DNA from: Glandiceps talaboti | Taxonomy: Eukaryota; Hemichordata; Enteropneusta; Spengelidae | NCBI RefSeq assembly: GCF_964340395.1 | Contig: NC_135563.1 | Location: forward strand, 20,216,651 to 20,280,650 | Direction of reading: 5' to 3' | DNA: 64,000 nt | Shown: positions 23,867 to 34,282 of the stretch, piece by piece | Numbering within the stretch: position 1 is the stretch's first letter | How the letters are laid out: every line of letters starts with the position of its first letter | Position numbers and translations under genes: made by a program | The notes under the pieces: model-generated | The model's database searches: none | Told to the model about the DNA's origin: nothing | What the model saw: only the letters and a program-made list of their open reading frames with translations

Positions 23867-24943
23867 ATGAGCAAGATTAGTGCACATGGAAGACGATATG
23901 ATGTGGGTAAAGCGACTGGAAAAGATTTGAGGTCTTTGGTGGTGCAAGAAATAGAAGAACGCGGCGGACTTCGTGCGATGGCCATATCACCACGCGGAGT
24001 TTTTATACAAGTTGCAAAAAAATATCGTTTACACCACACTACAGTAAAGAACATATGGTTGAAGTGGTGTCAGTACGGGACAGTCACTCCTGAGACAGAA
24101 CGTGTAGGACGTACGAGAAAACTGTTGGATGTCGACGTGGAGTATATTGAAGCCATCAAATCAGAACAACCCTCGGCCACAACAGCAGAGGTGAAGGCCC
24201 GTTTCGAACAGCATTCCCTAGTTCGCGTCAGTGCTTCAACGATAAATCGTACCGTGCGTGATCGACTGACTGGTGGTAAATGGACCTATAAAAAGATAAA
24301 TCGTATGGCGATGGAAAGGTTTACCAATGAGAATATGATATATACACAAGATTTCATAGATCTTCTCCATCAGTGTGACCCTCATCGCTTGAAATTCATG
24401 GATGAGTCTGGGTTCAAAGTAAGAGACATTGCCTATCGTAGTCGCGGACATTCTCTTATTGGTGAGAAATGTGTAGAAGTCGTCAGATACCACCAATCAC
24501 CCAATGTTACTCTAAATTTATTGATGGGTCTTAACGGTGTCATGCATGTTTCTACACTAGATGGTGCATCAAATTCAGCCACTTTTTTGGATTTCATCGG
24601 GGAGTGCGTTGATACCGTAACACACGTAGGATTGTCGGCACTGGGGCCCGGTGATATACTGGTGATAGACAATGCTCCTATCCATCACAGCCAAGAAGCA
24701 AAGACTTTAGCACGATGGCTGGCTGCTCAAGATATCGACTATATTTTTACACCCAAGTATTCACCTGAGATGAACCCCGCTGAAAACTGTTTCAGTAAAA
24801 TAAAAAAGATTTTGCCGCAACCATACTACAAAAACCTCATCCATCGTAACATACACGTTGCGATCCACGATGCAGTGTCTGAAATTACAGCCGGTGATAC
24901 TCATGGCTATTTCCGACACCTTGGGTATCTAAATATGGCCTAA
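23867..24943 (+). CDS. DD37E transposase, IS630/Tc1/mariner superfamily
   Basis: The enzyme would excise and reinsert the surrounding element at TA sites. From the first ATG the protein has 358 residues. The frame is also open upstream to a TTG at 23849, which adds six codons, but TTG is an unlikely start in an animal; numbering here counts from that TTG. Residues about 22-80 form a helix-turn-helix-like region (TTVKNIWLKW), and residues 90-140 look like a second DNA-binding subdomain. The catalytic domain shows FMDESGF (D185), LVIDNAPIHH (D274) and YSPEMNPAENCFSKIK (E312), which is the classical D...D...(YSPxxNPxE) pattern. There are 37 residues between D274 and E312, so the signature is DD37E rather than Tc1 DD34E or mariner DD34D. 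No stop or frameshift is present and all three catalytic residues are kept, so it may be active. An AATAAA lies about 300 bp past the stop (25239-25244). Confidence 0.93.
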   Translation: MSKISAHGRRYDVGKATGKDLRSLVVQEIEERGGLRAMAISPRGVFIQVAKKYRLHHTTVKNIWLKWCQYGTVTPETERVGRTRKLLDVDVEYIEAIKSEQPSATTAEVKARFEQHSLVRVSASTINRTVRDRLTGGKWTYKKINRMAMERFTNENMIYTQDFIDLLHQCDPHRLKFMDESGFKVRDIAYRSRGHSLIGEKCVEVVRYHQSPNVTLNLLMGLNGVMHVSTLDGASNSATFLDFIGECVDTVTHVGLSALGPGDILVIDNAPIHHSQEAKTLARWLAAQDIDYIFTPKYSPEMNPAENCFSKIKKILPQPYYKNLIHRNIHVAIHDAVSEITAGDTHGYFRHLGYLNMA

Positions 24944-26152
24944 TATAAGGCACAAACCAAACGGTCCTTTTCAGGACCACCACCTATTCCAAAAAGAGAA
25001 CTACCTAACCAGTTTCCGTGTTGTTTTTGTTTTGTTATTGCTGTGTTCACATATTTTGATAGTATTACAAAGTGTAATGAACACAACATATAACTAAGAC
25101 GAATGAATGTATGTATGTATGTATGTATGTATGTATGTATGTATGTATGTATGTATGTATGTATGTATGTATGTATGAACAAATTTTATATTTTCTACTG
25201 TTAGTCTAAAATTCAAATTTAAAGTTTGGCACTTGATGAATAAAGGCAAAATTGTTTTGGGTATTTTAAATATACTTCTAATTTTTTTTTTGCATTATGA
25301 ATAGAATTTTAATAGGTCAATTGGCAATTTATTATATTTAGTAATTCAACCATTACTTGACAACAGGAGCAATAATAATCAAAACTCATTTCTGACATAC
25401 ACATTGCAATTGGGTTTAACTTGAGGAAACTTTATTTTACTTTGTATTACACTTGTATAAGTTATAACAGTAACTGCAACCAACTTGAACAGCATTACTA
25501 CATGTAATTACAAATCAATGTGATTTGTTGTGGCTGTTTTGAAATCAATTGACACTATGATTATGAATACAATTATCAAATCGTTTTGATCCTCACTATG
25601 CAACTCTATTTGTGATATGCTTTAATCTAGTATATACCGGTATCTACTACCACCTGCTAGAACATAGGCTAGTACATGTTGTTGTTCTCGCTTACAATTA
25701 TTGTATGTTATGATTTGGAAAATGTAATGTCATTCAATTCGATAGAACTTCGAAAAATGGAGTGTAACAATCCTAGTGAAATATAGGCATTCAACTACGC
25801 CTAGTGTTAACTAATCTAAAGCACAGTTTGAATGTGACGTTTTTGAAATTTTGAACTATGATCAAGACAGGTCATACTCGTACTCTTCATCAAATTGTTT
25901 GAAATTGTTTTGTCACTACGTACTGCTAAATATGTGAACTGCTGAAGTGTCCTAGAGGTAATGCAAAACGTGTAAGTGAACTGGAACAAATGCAAAGTTA
26001 ACATGTCCTGCACAGTATAAGCAACTAAAACCGTCGAGGGCTATGATGAAACTTAAATATGGTTGAAAATGGCATTGTAAAATGTAATGTGATAAAAAAT
26101 ACATGTATAAGTTCTTATGAGGCTGACAGTTCAATGTTCCACGTTCGTTCAA
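24944..26152. other. Spacer between the two convergent transposon genes
   Basis: No supportable gene. It holds the (ATGT)n tract at 25106-25177, AATAAA on + at 25239-25244 (possible transposase mRNA end) and AATAAA on - at 25431-25436 (a possible, rather distant, end for the accessory gene). Confidence 0.6.
25106..25177. repeat. (ATGT)n microsatellite inside the transposon
   Basis: Eighteen ATGT units in the spacer between the two convergent genes. Confidence 0.97.
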
Positions 26153-27679
26153 TCACTGGTATTGGTACTGGTATCTTGGCGCATTATTTTGGCCAAACGA
26201 AGGTGGTTCAGTTGGTCGTCTTGTAGCATCATAATCGTATGATGGGAAATTGGCGTATTGGTTACTATAGTAGGCATTCTGTGGTTGTAAACAAGGCTGT
26301 TGTGATGTATTCGGATACTGCATTGGTGTTGGATAGGAGTAGGGCGGAGTATACTGGTAAGGGGCTGGGTTATGCATCATTTGTGGGCCGTGATTCAATA
26401 GAGGTGTATCGCGGCTGTTGAATACGCACGTTGGCCGTGATGGTGGTTGTTTACTCGTACTAGTACTTTGATGACTTACATTGTCCGTAGTATCACGATA
26501 CTTTTCAGCAATAGTGTCACTTTCAGATCCAATGTCATCATCTCCTACCGAAGGATATACGATCCCCTCCTTTTTCAACCTCTCTCTCGCTGTGTCCTTT
26601 CGTACAGTGCGTCCAGTGTCTACATCAAAGCGGTGTATGATACGTCCAAACTTCAACGATTCTTCATCCAAATTAGATGGCACTCTGCCGTGATAGTGAC
26701 TCTTCAGAATCGCAATATCACAATTTAAGACCTGTTTTCTTGGTCGCGGTCCAATGGATGTTTCGCAAAGATATCTGTCCTTGTTGCTGTTAATGAGCGC
26801 TGCTTCGATACGACGTTCGAACGAGCTATGAAGATTCTCTTGTAATTTGATTTTGTCCAATAGTTCAGATCGTTTCTTCTGTAATTCTTTCTTCAAGTTA
26901 TCGCGTTTCTTAGCAAGCTCTGTCACTTCTTCTTTTTCATCCCTGTGTTTGGAAAGATCTCCGCAAACTGCAGCCGAAATGCATCGACCATTCCGACAAT
27001 TACTTCGTGTATGGCCTTCCCTGAGGTGACACTTACTACATTTGTTTCCACTTCCAAACTCCGTAGCCGTCGCATACTGTTTGTTTACATCAAGAAGCTT
27101 TCTTTCCGCTATTTTCATCTCCTCTTCCAAATTGAAAACATCCTCTTCAATTTCATTAATTTCACTTTGCAACGGGGTTTTAAAGTCAAAGCCAGAAAAC
27201 TTGTCCCTCTCTAAAGTTGGCCTCTCGGGTTCTTCATTTATGTCCGGCTCGTCATGGTCAAACCTGAGTCGCTTTGCATTCGAACGCGAGTTACGGGAAT
27301 GAGAACGCATGTCCACTTCTGTTTGTGGTTTCTGACCCGGTGCAGTATTGGTAGTCGTGGGTGTTTGCTGCAAACTGATACCCGGTGGGTTACTCATGGG
27401 TGAATATCCCTCGACAACAGATATCTTTATTCTTCGATATTCGGCATCCACGACTGAGAATGCACAGCGTTTGAGGTCTACAATGTCCATCAAACATGAC
27501 TGTGATAGCGTTATGGCAATACCTTCGTCGTTCTCATACTGTACTTGGTACTCACACGTACCCAGGGATGGAATATTTGTCCGTATCAGGTAATCGAGTT
27601 CATCATACGAGTTGAAGCCATTTGTGTAGAATTGTCGACGTTTGCCTCTGTAAAGCACTTGTACTTGGAAAAGAGACAT
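26153..27679 (-). CDS. Transposon accessory protein: PB1-like, coiled coil, zinc knuckles, Pro/Tyr/Gln tail
   Basis: The ORF has 508 codons from ATG at 27679 to TGA, with no interruption. Residues 1-90 read like a PB1/ubiquitin-like domain: a basic first strand (VQVLYRGKRRQFY), then QYENDEGIAITLS, which resembles the acidic Y-x-D-E-D-G-x-x-x-T-L segment of PB1 domains. Residues 91-160 look disordered and hold a basic patch (KRLRF, about 136-140). Heptad-like charged helices lie at about 170-200 and 245-292. Between them is a Cys/His cluster: C214, C217, H223, C228, then C233, C239, H245. The first four have zinc-knuckle-like spacing CX2CX5HX4C. Residues 400-508 are low complexity, rich in Pro, Tyr, Gln and Asn, and end YQYQYQ. 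I do not recognise a named family. The parts suggest self-assembly plus nucleic-acid binding, perhaps helping transposition; that role is inference. It has no catalytic motif I can see and converges with the transposase gene. Confidence 0.85.
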   Translation of the reverse strand: MSLFQVQVLYRGKRRQFYTNGFNSYDELDYLIRTNIPSLGTCEYQVQYENDEGIAITLSQSCLMDIVDLKRCAFSVVDAEYRRIKISVVEGYSPMSNPPGISLQQTPTTTNTAPGQKPQTEVDMRSHSRNSRSNAKRLRFDHDEPDINEEPERPTLERDKFSGFDFKTPLQSEINEIEEDVFNLEEEMKIAERKLLDVNKQYATATEFGSGNKCSKCHLREGHTRSNCRNGRCISAAVCGDLSKHRDEKEEVTELAKKRDNLKKELQKKRSELLDKIKLQENLHSSFERRIEAALINSNKDRYLCETSIGPRPRKQVLNCDIAILKSHYHGRVPSNLDEESLKFGRIIHRFDVDTGRTVRKDTARERLKKEGIVYPSVGDDDIGSESDTIAEKYRDTTDNVSHQSTSTSKQPPSRPTCVFNSRDTPLLNHGPQMMHNPAPYQYTPPYSYPTPMQYPNTSQQPCLQPQNAYYSNQYANFPSYDYDATRRPTEPPSFGQNNAPRYQYQYQ

Positions 27680-27860
27680 GATATATAGAAGTTACGAGTG
27701 TTCTTGTATGTCTAATATAACACGCAACAACTTAGAGAGTGGGCTTAGATTGGCGCCCAAACTGAGTCAGAGTTGTACAGGATGTTGGTCACCGACAACA
27801 TCCGTCATATAGACTACCCGAACTGTCAATCCGTGTTGACGGTCCTTTCATGTGTGCTGA

Positions 27861-27991
27861 TTTAGAGTAAATTGTTGCAGAAAATCCCCAAATGCTAAGC
27901 TCTTCTGACCAGGATTCGGTGTGTTTCGAACACCTCAATTCTGGTCATAAACCTTAGCATTTGGTTGTTTTCTGCAACAATTTACTCTAAA
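27861..27991. repeat. Internal hairpin made of two facing TIR-like segments
   Basis: The arms start TTTAGAGTAAATTGTTGCAG and end with its reverse complement. Each arm carries the binding-like motif: 27889-27909 in right-TIR orientation and 27944-27963 in left-TIR orientation. The two arms are therefore inner TIR fragments placed head to head, just inside the real right TIR. Either it is a nested mini-element (MITE-like) or a rearranged piece of a TIR. Confidence 0.8.
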
Positions 27992-28070
27992 ACAGAAGAC
28001 ATCAAGGGTTCCGTCAATGAGAGTTGATGCAGACACAAGTTGGTGTGGTTTCGACTGGCTTGTTTGTTTT

Positions 28071-28253
28071 GTCGCCTGGAACTGGCGCATCTTATGATGT
28101 GTCCTGTTTTAGAGTAAATTGTTGCACAAAAAAGCAAATGCTAAGGTCTTATGACCAGGATTGTGTGTGTTCCGCACGAGGATTGTGTGTGTCTCAAACA
28201 AGAATTGTGTGTGTCTCACACACCCAAATGCTAAGGTTTAATGACAAAAAGTG
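28071..28253 (-). repeat. Right terminal inverted repeat
   Basis: This is the reverse complement of the left TIR and ends CAAAAAGTG followed by TA. The inner binding-like motif is at 28135-28155 and the outer one at 28225-28245. The third 22-bp unit has diverged more than the first two. Confidence 0.92.
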
Positions 28254-29299
28254 TAAGCCGTACGTGTCCAAATATTTCGTCTGGACTTGACTGTCTTCTC
28301 ATCAGTGGACTGCATGTTTTTTGTCAAGTGTTAATGAAATCACGAATTTCGGAATTGAGCATCTGGTCGTATGCAAGCGAAAGCTGCAACCCACTGTCCC
28401 AATTTATGGTAAGGTTCGTTAGGATCATAAATGCTTCACATGTAAATCCCTTGCTCTTTACACCCTTGCTGGTACCAATCAATGTCAACTTAATGACGCC
28501 TGGTCAATGGACGTTCTACCATTGCTGATTTAACTGTCTTTCTCCCTTGCGGTTCCCTATTTTCCTCCGTCCTGATCTCCAGTTGTCTCCCAAATATATA
28601 CGCAGAATCCATAGCAATTATTGCACTTAATTGTATAGATGGCCACACACACCTGGTCCGAGGGTATTTTGTCTGCCACAGTGGTAGACACTACTAAGTT
28701 CCTGATTGTGCATCAATGAAATGTTGTTCTTCTCAATAATCTCATGACGTCATTAACACCTGGCGAAAACATTCACTGAACAAGTCAATCGAGTCGTGGA
28801 GGTATGATAGAGTCTAGACGACATATTTATACAACGTAATTGCCTGCTTGTGATAAAATAATCTTCATTTATATTGTGAAACCAAACTGATGAATCTCTG
28901 GAAATCACAAAATGTCATATTGTTAGAATTGTAAGTATAAACAATGTTTGTATAGAGATATGCGAACAGATGGTAACTTTCATTATTGCATTAAGATGGC
29001 AAGATTTCCCATGTACGTGGTTACTCGTGTAGTATATATCAACACCCAATGTAGCAATTTTGAACGTATGCTTGTCACACGCCAGTGACTTGACGTCGGA
29101 AAGACACCAACCGTCAGTGTATAGTGACAGCACTATCGTCAACTCCGTGTGGACACAATATTATACAAACCTATTAGCGTTAAAAGTTAGCTTTATAAAG
29201 TGTAGATGTCTCGTGGACGTCTCCTACGCAGCTAGGTTGTATGGAAAACATGTAACGATATTTGAGTTATCGCTACTGTTACTTGTCTCTCGGAATCTG

Positions 29300-29331
29300 A
29301 AAATGCAAAGCTTTTATGACAAAGAGTGTAA
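29300..29331. repeat. Solo remnant of the transposon terminus
   Basis: AAAATGCAAAGC then TTTTATGACAAAGAGTGTAA closely matches the right-end terminus (AAATGCTAAGG, then TTTAATGACAAAAAGTGTAA at 28227-28255), in the same orientation and about 1.05 kb outside the intact element. No partner end was found nearby, so it is probably the last trace of an older copy. Confidence 0.55.
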
Positions 29332-32300
29332 AGGGATGTTAGATACGGCAAGCAAATATTGGGACGTGTGAGAAGCTTAGTATTTACTTCCGAATAGTTC
29401 ACATGTAATTTGTCTGTGTTTGATTGCGATCACCATTTCCTCTCGTAGATTTAGAAATCATATTGACAATTCAATAGATATCGCAAATATACCTTTACAA
29501 AGTAATTGATTAATAGACATACATCCTGTATTTGGTAAACTCAGACAGTGCTGCGTTTCAAGTTAACGTGTGCCTGGCACACTGTTTACACGATGTCCGC
29601 ATGTACATGAGAAAGACTCCAAAAACATCAATCCTCGACGCTGTCATTGAAAGTCGTTGGCGACACTTGTAAATTAGGTTAGTGTTTCAGACTAAATCGT
29701 AAGAATATAAGTGATCGCACAAGGTAACCAATAATTAGCAATTAGTAACTTTTAGGAAAATCGTCATTTCAATCCCTCGACCATCTTAAATTTGTTTGAA
29801 ATCTAGATACATATTTTATCTTAATTAAAATAAGCAAGTTCTCATAGTCGTACTGGTTCATAGTCGTACTGGTTCAGCTTATTTTTTATACAATTACGTC
29901 AGTATAAAATTTTATCAACAAATTATGCAGTCTTGCGCATGCGTGAGAAATATTTTCCCTGATGGAGATGTGCAGTATTACGTTTTGACTTCAGAGTCGA
30001 TAACGCACAGACTACAATATAATGATATACCGTCGTCGGTGAGACAGTGACACATGGGAAATAACTTCAGTGCAGCACACTTATGAAGTAATGGTGTTAT
30101 ATCCCATCATTGTGCCCTTCATCCCCCACTTCATCAGGTAAACAGATAAGGAAATTATCAGGTAATTTTACAACCTTAAGTTTTTATAGCTGTGTATTCC
30201 TCACTGCCCATGAGCATCTTTCCAAATAAGCACTTTTATCGATCTAATGTTTATTCAAGAGATTTCGCCAACATCTCAAAGACTGTTCTCGTTATTTCAT
30301 CTACTTTGGTTTGGAAAAGGCGTAATTGTTTATATCAGGCTCAAGGACGTTGAAAACCGTGTTTACTGGCCCGTTAAACGTAACTTACGTACTAGGAAAA
30401 AAGATGTAATCTTCAGTTCCGTACCATCTGCAATTTAATACCATGTAAATATGTACCAGTCAATATGAATACGTTTAACAACCACAACGCCAGACTTGCT
30501 TCGTGGTTATGAAATGGTTATAGACTTGCTCATGTTTTTTCTACTTCTCGATTCATCGTTATATGAACTTGAATATCTTATATGTAGGAAAGTGTCAATC
30601 ATCACTACAATATGAACTTCAACAGGACAAAATATCCAAAATTGAATACTAAGTTTAACAATGCAAGTTATTTACTTGCCTGGTGGTTGGTCTATGTAAT
30701 GGATACGTCTCCTCGGCCAACAATACATTATACCGTGTTTTATCAAATAGTCCTACACTTGATTAAACATGCATTGATTTGACATACATCAATGCATGTA
30801 CAATATATGTAGATGCAATGTGGGTTATTTCAAAGGCTTTGGTATCTATAGCATTAATACCTCAAATTTAAAATTGACATGAGTGTATTGAAATGTTTTG
30901 CACAGTATTGGACTACTACGCATGGTACAGAGCGTAAATGTCATCGCAGTAAAACTACCCCATCTTTTTGAACTGATATGTCATTAAATCCAAATTTTGT
31001 TTCAATGTACACATCTTTATGTTAATCTCTGTACAGAAAGCGCGAAAGGTTACAGAAGTATGATTAATAAAATAAAAATCATTCCCTCTTTTCCCTCTCT
31101 CTACGAAGTCTTTTTTCAAAACCAGCCATGATGATAAACTTACTTTCAACGCCATTATTGAGAGAAAGATTTCAGCAGTATAACCTTTTTAGAACTAGCT
31201 GAAATTAGTAGTTCGCCTTAGAGAGGCTATAAAGACTGATAACAACAAAGACACTGTTTATGAATACTATCCATTTGACATGCATAATATATTACAAGCA
31301 TTTAAGTCGTTCCTGTGATATTTCTTCAAACCGTTTCTTTCCAGCGTAGATATTGAACGAAATTTTATAAAAGTATATATATAAATATAATCAACTAGTG
31401 ATTCTCTCATGTAAAAATAATTTTCATGTTATTTTTTAAAATATCATCGACACTATGCAATGTTCTATTTATTTATTCATTGAATATATTTGCTTATTTG
31501 TTTCCTTGTTTGTTTGTTCATTTATTTATTTGTATATTTATTTATTTACCAAATCAATGTATTATGTTACTATATTGATATACAAAAATAGTTTAACCAT
31601 ACATGTCACTGTTAGACTATGGGCTATACATGTACTTATAAGAGTTTTAGACTAATTAACATTTTATACTCAAGTTGAAACCTTTATTTTACTGATATTG
31701 AAAAGTTCACAAGTTATGGTCATAATTATTTTTGCAAAGAAACATTTATAGATAGTAAAATCTAATAACTCACATTTGCAATAAACACGGGTAACTTACA
31801 TGAACAGCAATCATTGTCAACGGTCATTGATAAAAGAATTCATGGCGGACACAATTTGGTAGCTTATCTGCCAAAATTCTTCAAAGATTAGTTTGTCAAA
31901 ATACTTCCTGTTTGTTTGAAGTTAAAATATACTTTTATGCTGCTATATTGCTGAGGGTATCTTTTGTATGATAAAGACCCATTTTTGCTGGGTTTTTTTT
32001 CAGATACTTTACACCAAATACGTCAGTCTGTGTTTTTTTAAGAAACTATGTATAGCTTTGGATTGTTTATCAGTTTTCCAAGGTACTTGAACGCATTACT
32101 CGTTACTTTGGACGTGATCACAGTTATGCCGGTTTATACACCATATACGGTGCCGTTCTATGCATATATTATCACGTGAAAAGAATACTGCAAAATTTGC
32201 ATATTAAGTTCAGAACCAATCTGGTACCTTAAGGCCTATGTCAGGTTTCTATTAACATTTAGCAAAACGATACACAAACGATTGAATCTAATATAATCCA

Positions 32301-32987
32301 CATGTTTTCACATTGAAGACTAATATAAGAACCTGAGAGTTAATCATGCCCCTTTGAATTGCATGCATACATGAATACTTTTATCAAAGCTTATATAATG
32401 CTCTAGCCCTTTTCTTTCTTTAGTATGTTGTTTAGTATCATTATCATTGATTTTCTTCTAACACTTCCTCTGATATGTTTCTCAGGATCAATAAATCACC
32501 GTAATGGGTTTAAATTATTCATACCCTATGTCAACAAGAATTAAATATCTATGAAGTAAACATTAATATTTACAACTTGCTGGTAATCAATGAAGCGTGT
32601 CTCGTTTTGTCTGTTGTACCATGGTTTCTTATCTCCAGTGATAAATCACGGACTGATTTATCATATATCTGCTATGCTTAACTAGATTTTAAAGAGTGTA
32701 ACTCTTAAACCCACATCTGGTGCTTCTCAGTTTGTCGTGATGTCATACGTCATTGTACTGTATAAATAAAAATTACCTTTAAGCATCCAAAACAACCTCA
32801 GCCATTTCAGTATTTAGCTGCATTGAATGAACACAAAATAGTATGCTATGGACAGACTGACAGGTAGAGTATGCTTTAATGTACAAATTGTCACTTTTGA
32901 GAAGGGTTACTCATGTACCACTTCACATATAAACATTTCACATATTGAGATTTCTTAAGCGATATTTTGACTTACGTGTAATATGTG

Positions 32988-32989
<2 letters not shown>

Positions 32990-33018
<29 letters not shown>

Positions 33019-33046
33019 TGTATGTATGTATGTATGTATGTATGTA

Positions 33047-33077
<31 letters not shown>

Positions 33078-33112
33078 ATGTATGTATGTATGTGTGTGTG
33101 TGTGTATATATA
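32990..33112. repeat. (ATGT)n/(GT)n compound microsatellite
   Basis: Two ATGT blocks, each followed by a GT run. Confidence 0.95.
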
Positions 33113-33432
33113 TGTATTTATACGATTCTTTCACATTAAATTCAAAATATTAATATCTTTATTAATTTCATCTTGTTTGTGATGCTTTAACGGTTACTGC
33201 AATTTATTCATTTAAAGGAGTACCTGTTCACTGTTGATTATGTGACAACCATAATGATGCTACAAATTGAAATATATCTACCTTAGCTTCACATACGTCC
33301 AATTGCAAGTAATCCGTGTTCGCCTCACTCATTTGAAGTGCCATTTCTTTACAGTTTGGTGTATGTAATGTTCTTTGACATTTGGCGCTTACAAATATCT
33401 CCCCTTGTGGTAATGCCTGCATCACAAGATAA

Positions 33433-33651
33433 CTTGTTTACAATAACTAATCAGTGTTGTTTAATCAAAGCACTTGGCATTTGTTATCTAGCGATAAATG
33501 TAATTAGTATAGGATTAGTAAATAAGTCAACATATTATTTGATCATGCTGTTGTTAGCTCCTGTTTGTAACTAAGTAGTTTAAATTGAATTTAACGTTAA
33601 TTTAGGTAAAATGTGCCAAAATTCCGAATATGGTATTTCTGGATCGTAACA
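33433..33651. repeat. Direct duplication, copy 1
   Basis: 219 bp nearly identical to 34056-34282. Only a few substitutions are seen, plus an 8-bp insertion in copy 2 (GATAAGTA within the tandem AAGTAAATAAG stretch). Confidence 0.92.
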
Positions 33652-34055
33652 ATAATACATTCAATGTACTATATACAAATACATGGAAGATATCGTTCAA
33701 TCCGAACATACACGTACGCTCTTACACTCGGGCAGAGAGAGACACCGCACACCAACAGTTGCGTTGTAATCAAAATCTATGAATAATCTTTATTTCTTCA
33801 AGTCCCTAACATATAAGTTCTAGTTGTCACTTTGAAAAATGAGGTGATGTCATCTTTGTAAACACAACTGTTTATAAGTAAATAATCTCTCACCTAGATT
33901 CATTGTTCTAGAAGACACGGTGAACTTTCCACCAGTATATATTTAAGATTGGGATTTGAGATCATGCCATATGTAAATGTTCACGTGTAAGACAAATGTT
34001 GATCACGCCATTGGAAAATTGGGTATTAATTTGAATACGGTAAATAACAAGTTAC

Positions 34056-34282
34056 CTTGTTTACAATAACTAATCACTGTTGTTTAATCAAAGCACTTGA
34101 CATTTGTTATCTAGCGATAAATGTAATTAGTATAGGATTAGTAGATAAGTAAATAAGTCAACATATTATTTGATCATGCTGTTGTTAGCTCCTGTTTGTA
34201 ACTAAGTAGTTTAAATTGAATTTAACATTAATTTAGGTAAAATGTGCCAAAATTCCGAATATGGTATTTCTGGATCGTAACA
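34056..34282. repeat. Direct duplication, copy 2
   Basis: 227 bp matching 33433-33651 in the same orientation, starting 623 bp further on. The match stops exactly where a SINE-like sequence begins. Confidence 0.92.

Larger units (their letters stand above)
23369..28253. mobile_element. Two-gene Tc1/mariner-class DNA transposon (DD37E) with 183-bp TIRs
   Basis: The ends are long inverted repeats (23369-23551 and 28071-28253), each starting CACTTTTTGTCA from the outside. TA lies immediately outside both ends (23367-23368 and 28254-28255), as expected for the TA target-site duplication of the IS630/Tc1/mariner superfamily. Inside are a complete DDE transposase on + (23867-24943) and a complete 508-codon ORF on - (27679 down to 26153). 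The two converge on a ~1.2-kb spacer that holds an (ATGT)n tract. At 4,885 bp it is far longer than usual single-gene members of the superfamily. Both reading frames are uninterrupted and a hand alignment of the TIRs gives about 20 mismatches in 183 bp, so the copy is fairly young. The transposon call is seen directly; that the second ORF is a functional part of the element is inferred from its position between shared TIRs. Confidence 0.9.
28254..33432. other. No supportable gene, apart from listed repeats
   Basis: Holds the solo transposon terminus at 29.3 kb, a small tandem duplication near 29845-29878 (TCATAGTCGTACTGGT twice) and the microsatellite at 33.0 kb. ORFs up to about 100 codons show no known motif. 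Confidence 0.55.

Noticed and set aside
28259-29372. Weak inverted match outside the transposon (CGTGTCCAAATATTT against ACGTCCCAATATTT)
   Set aside because: Only about a dozen matching bases; too short to separate from chance in AT-rich DNA.
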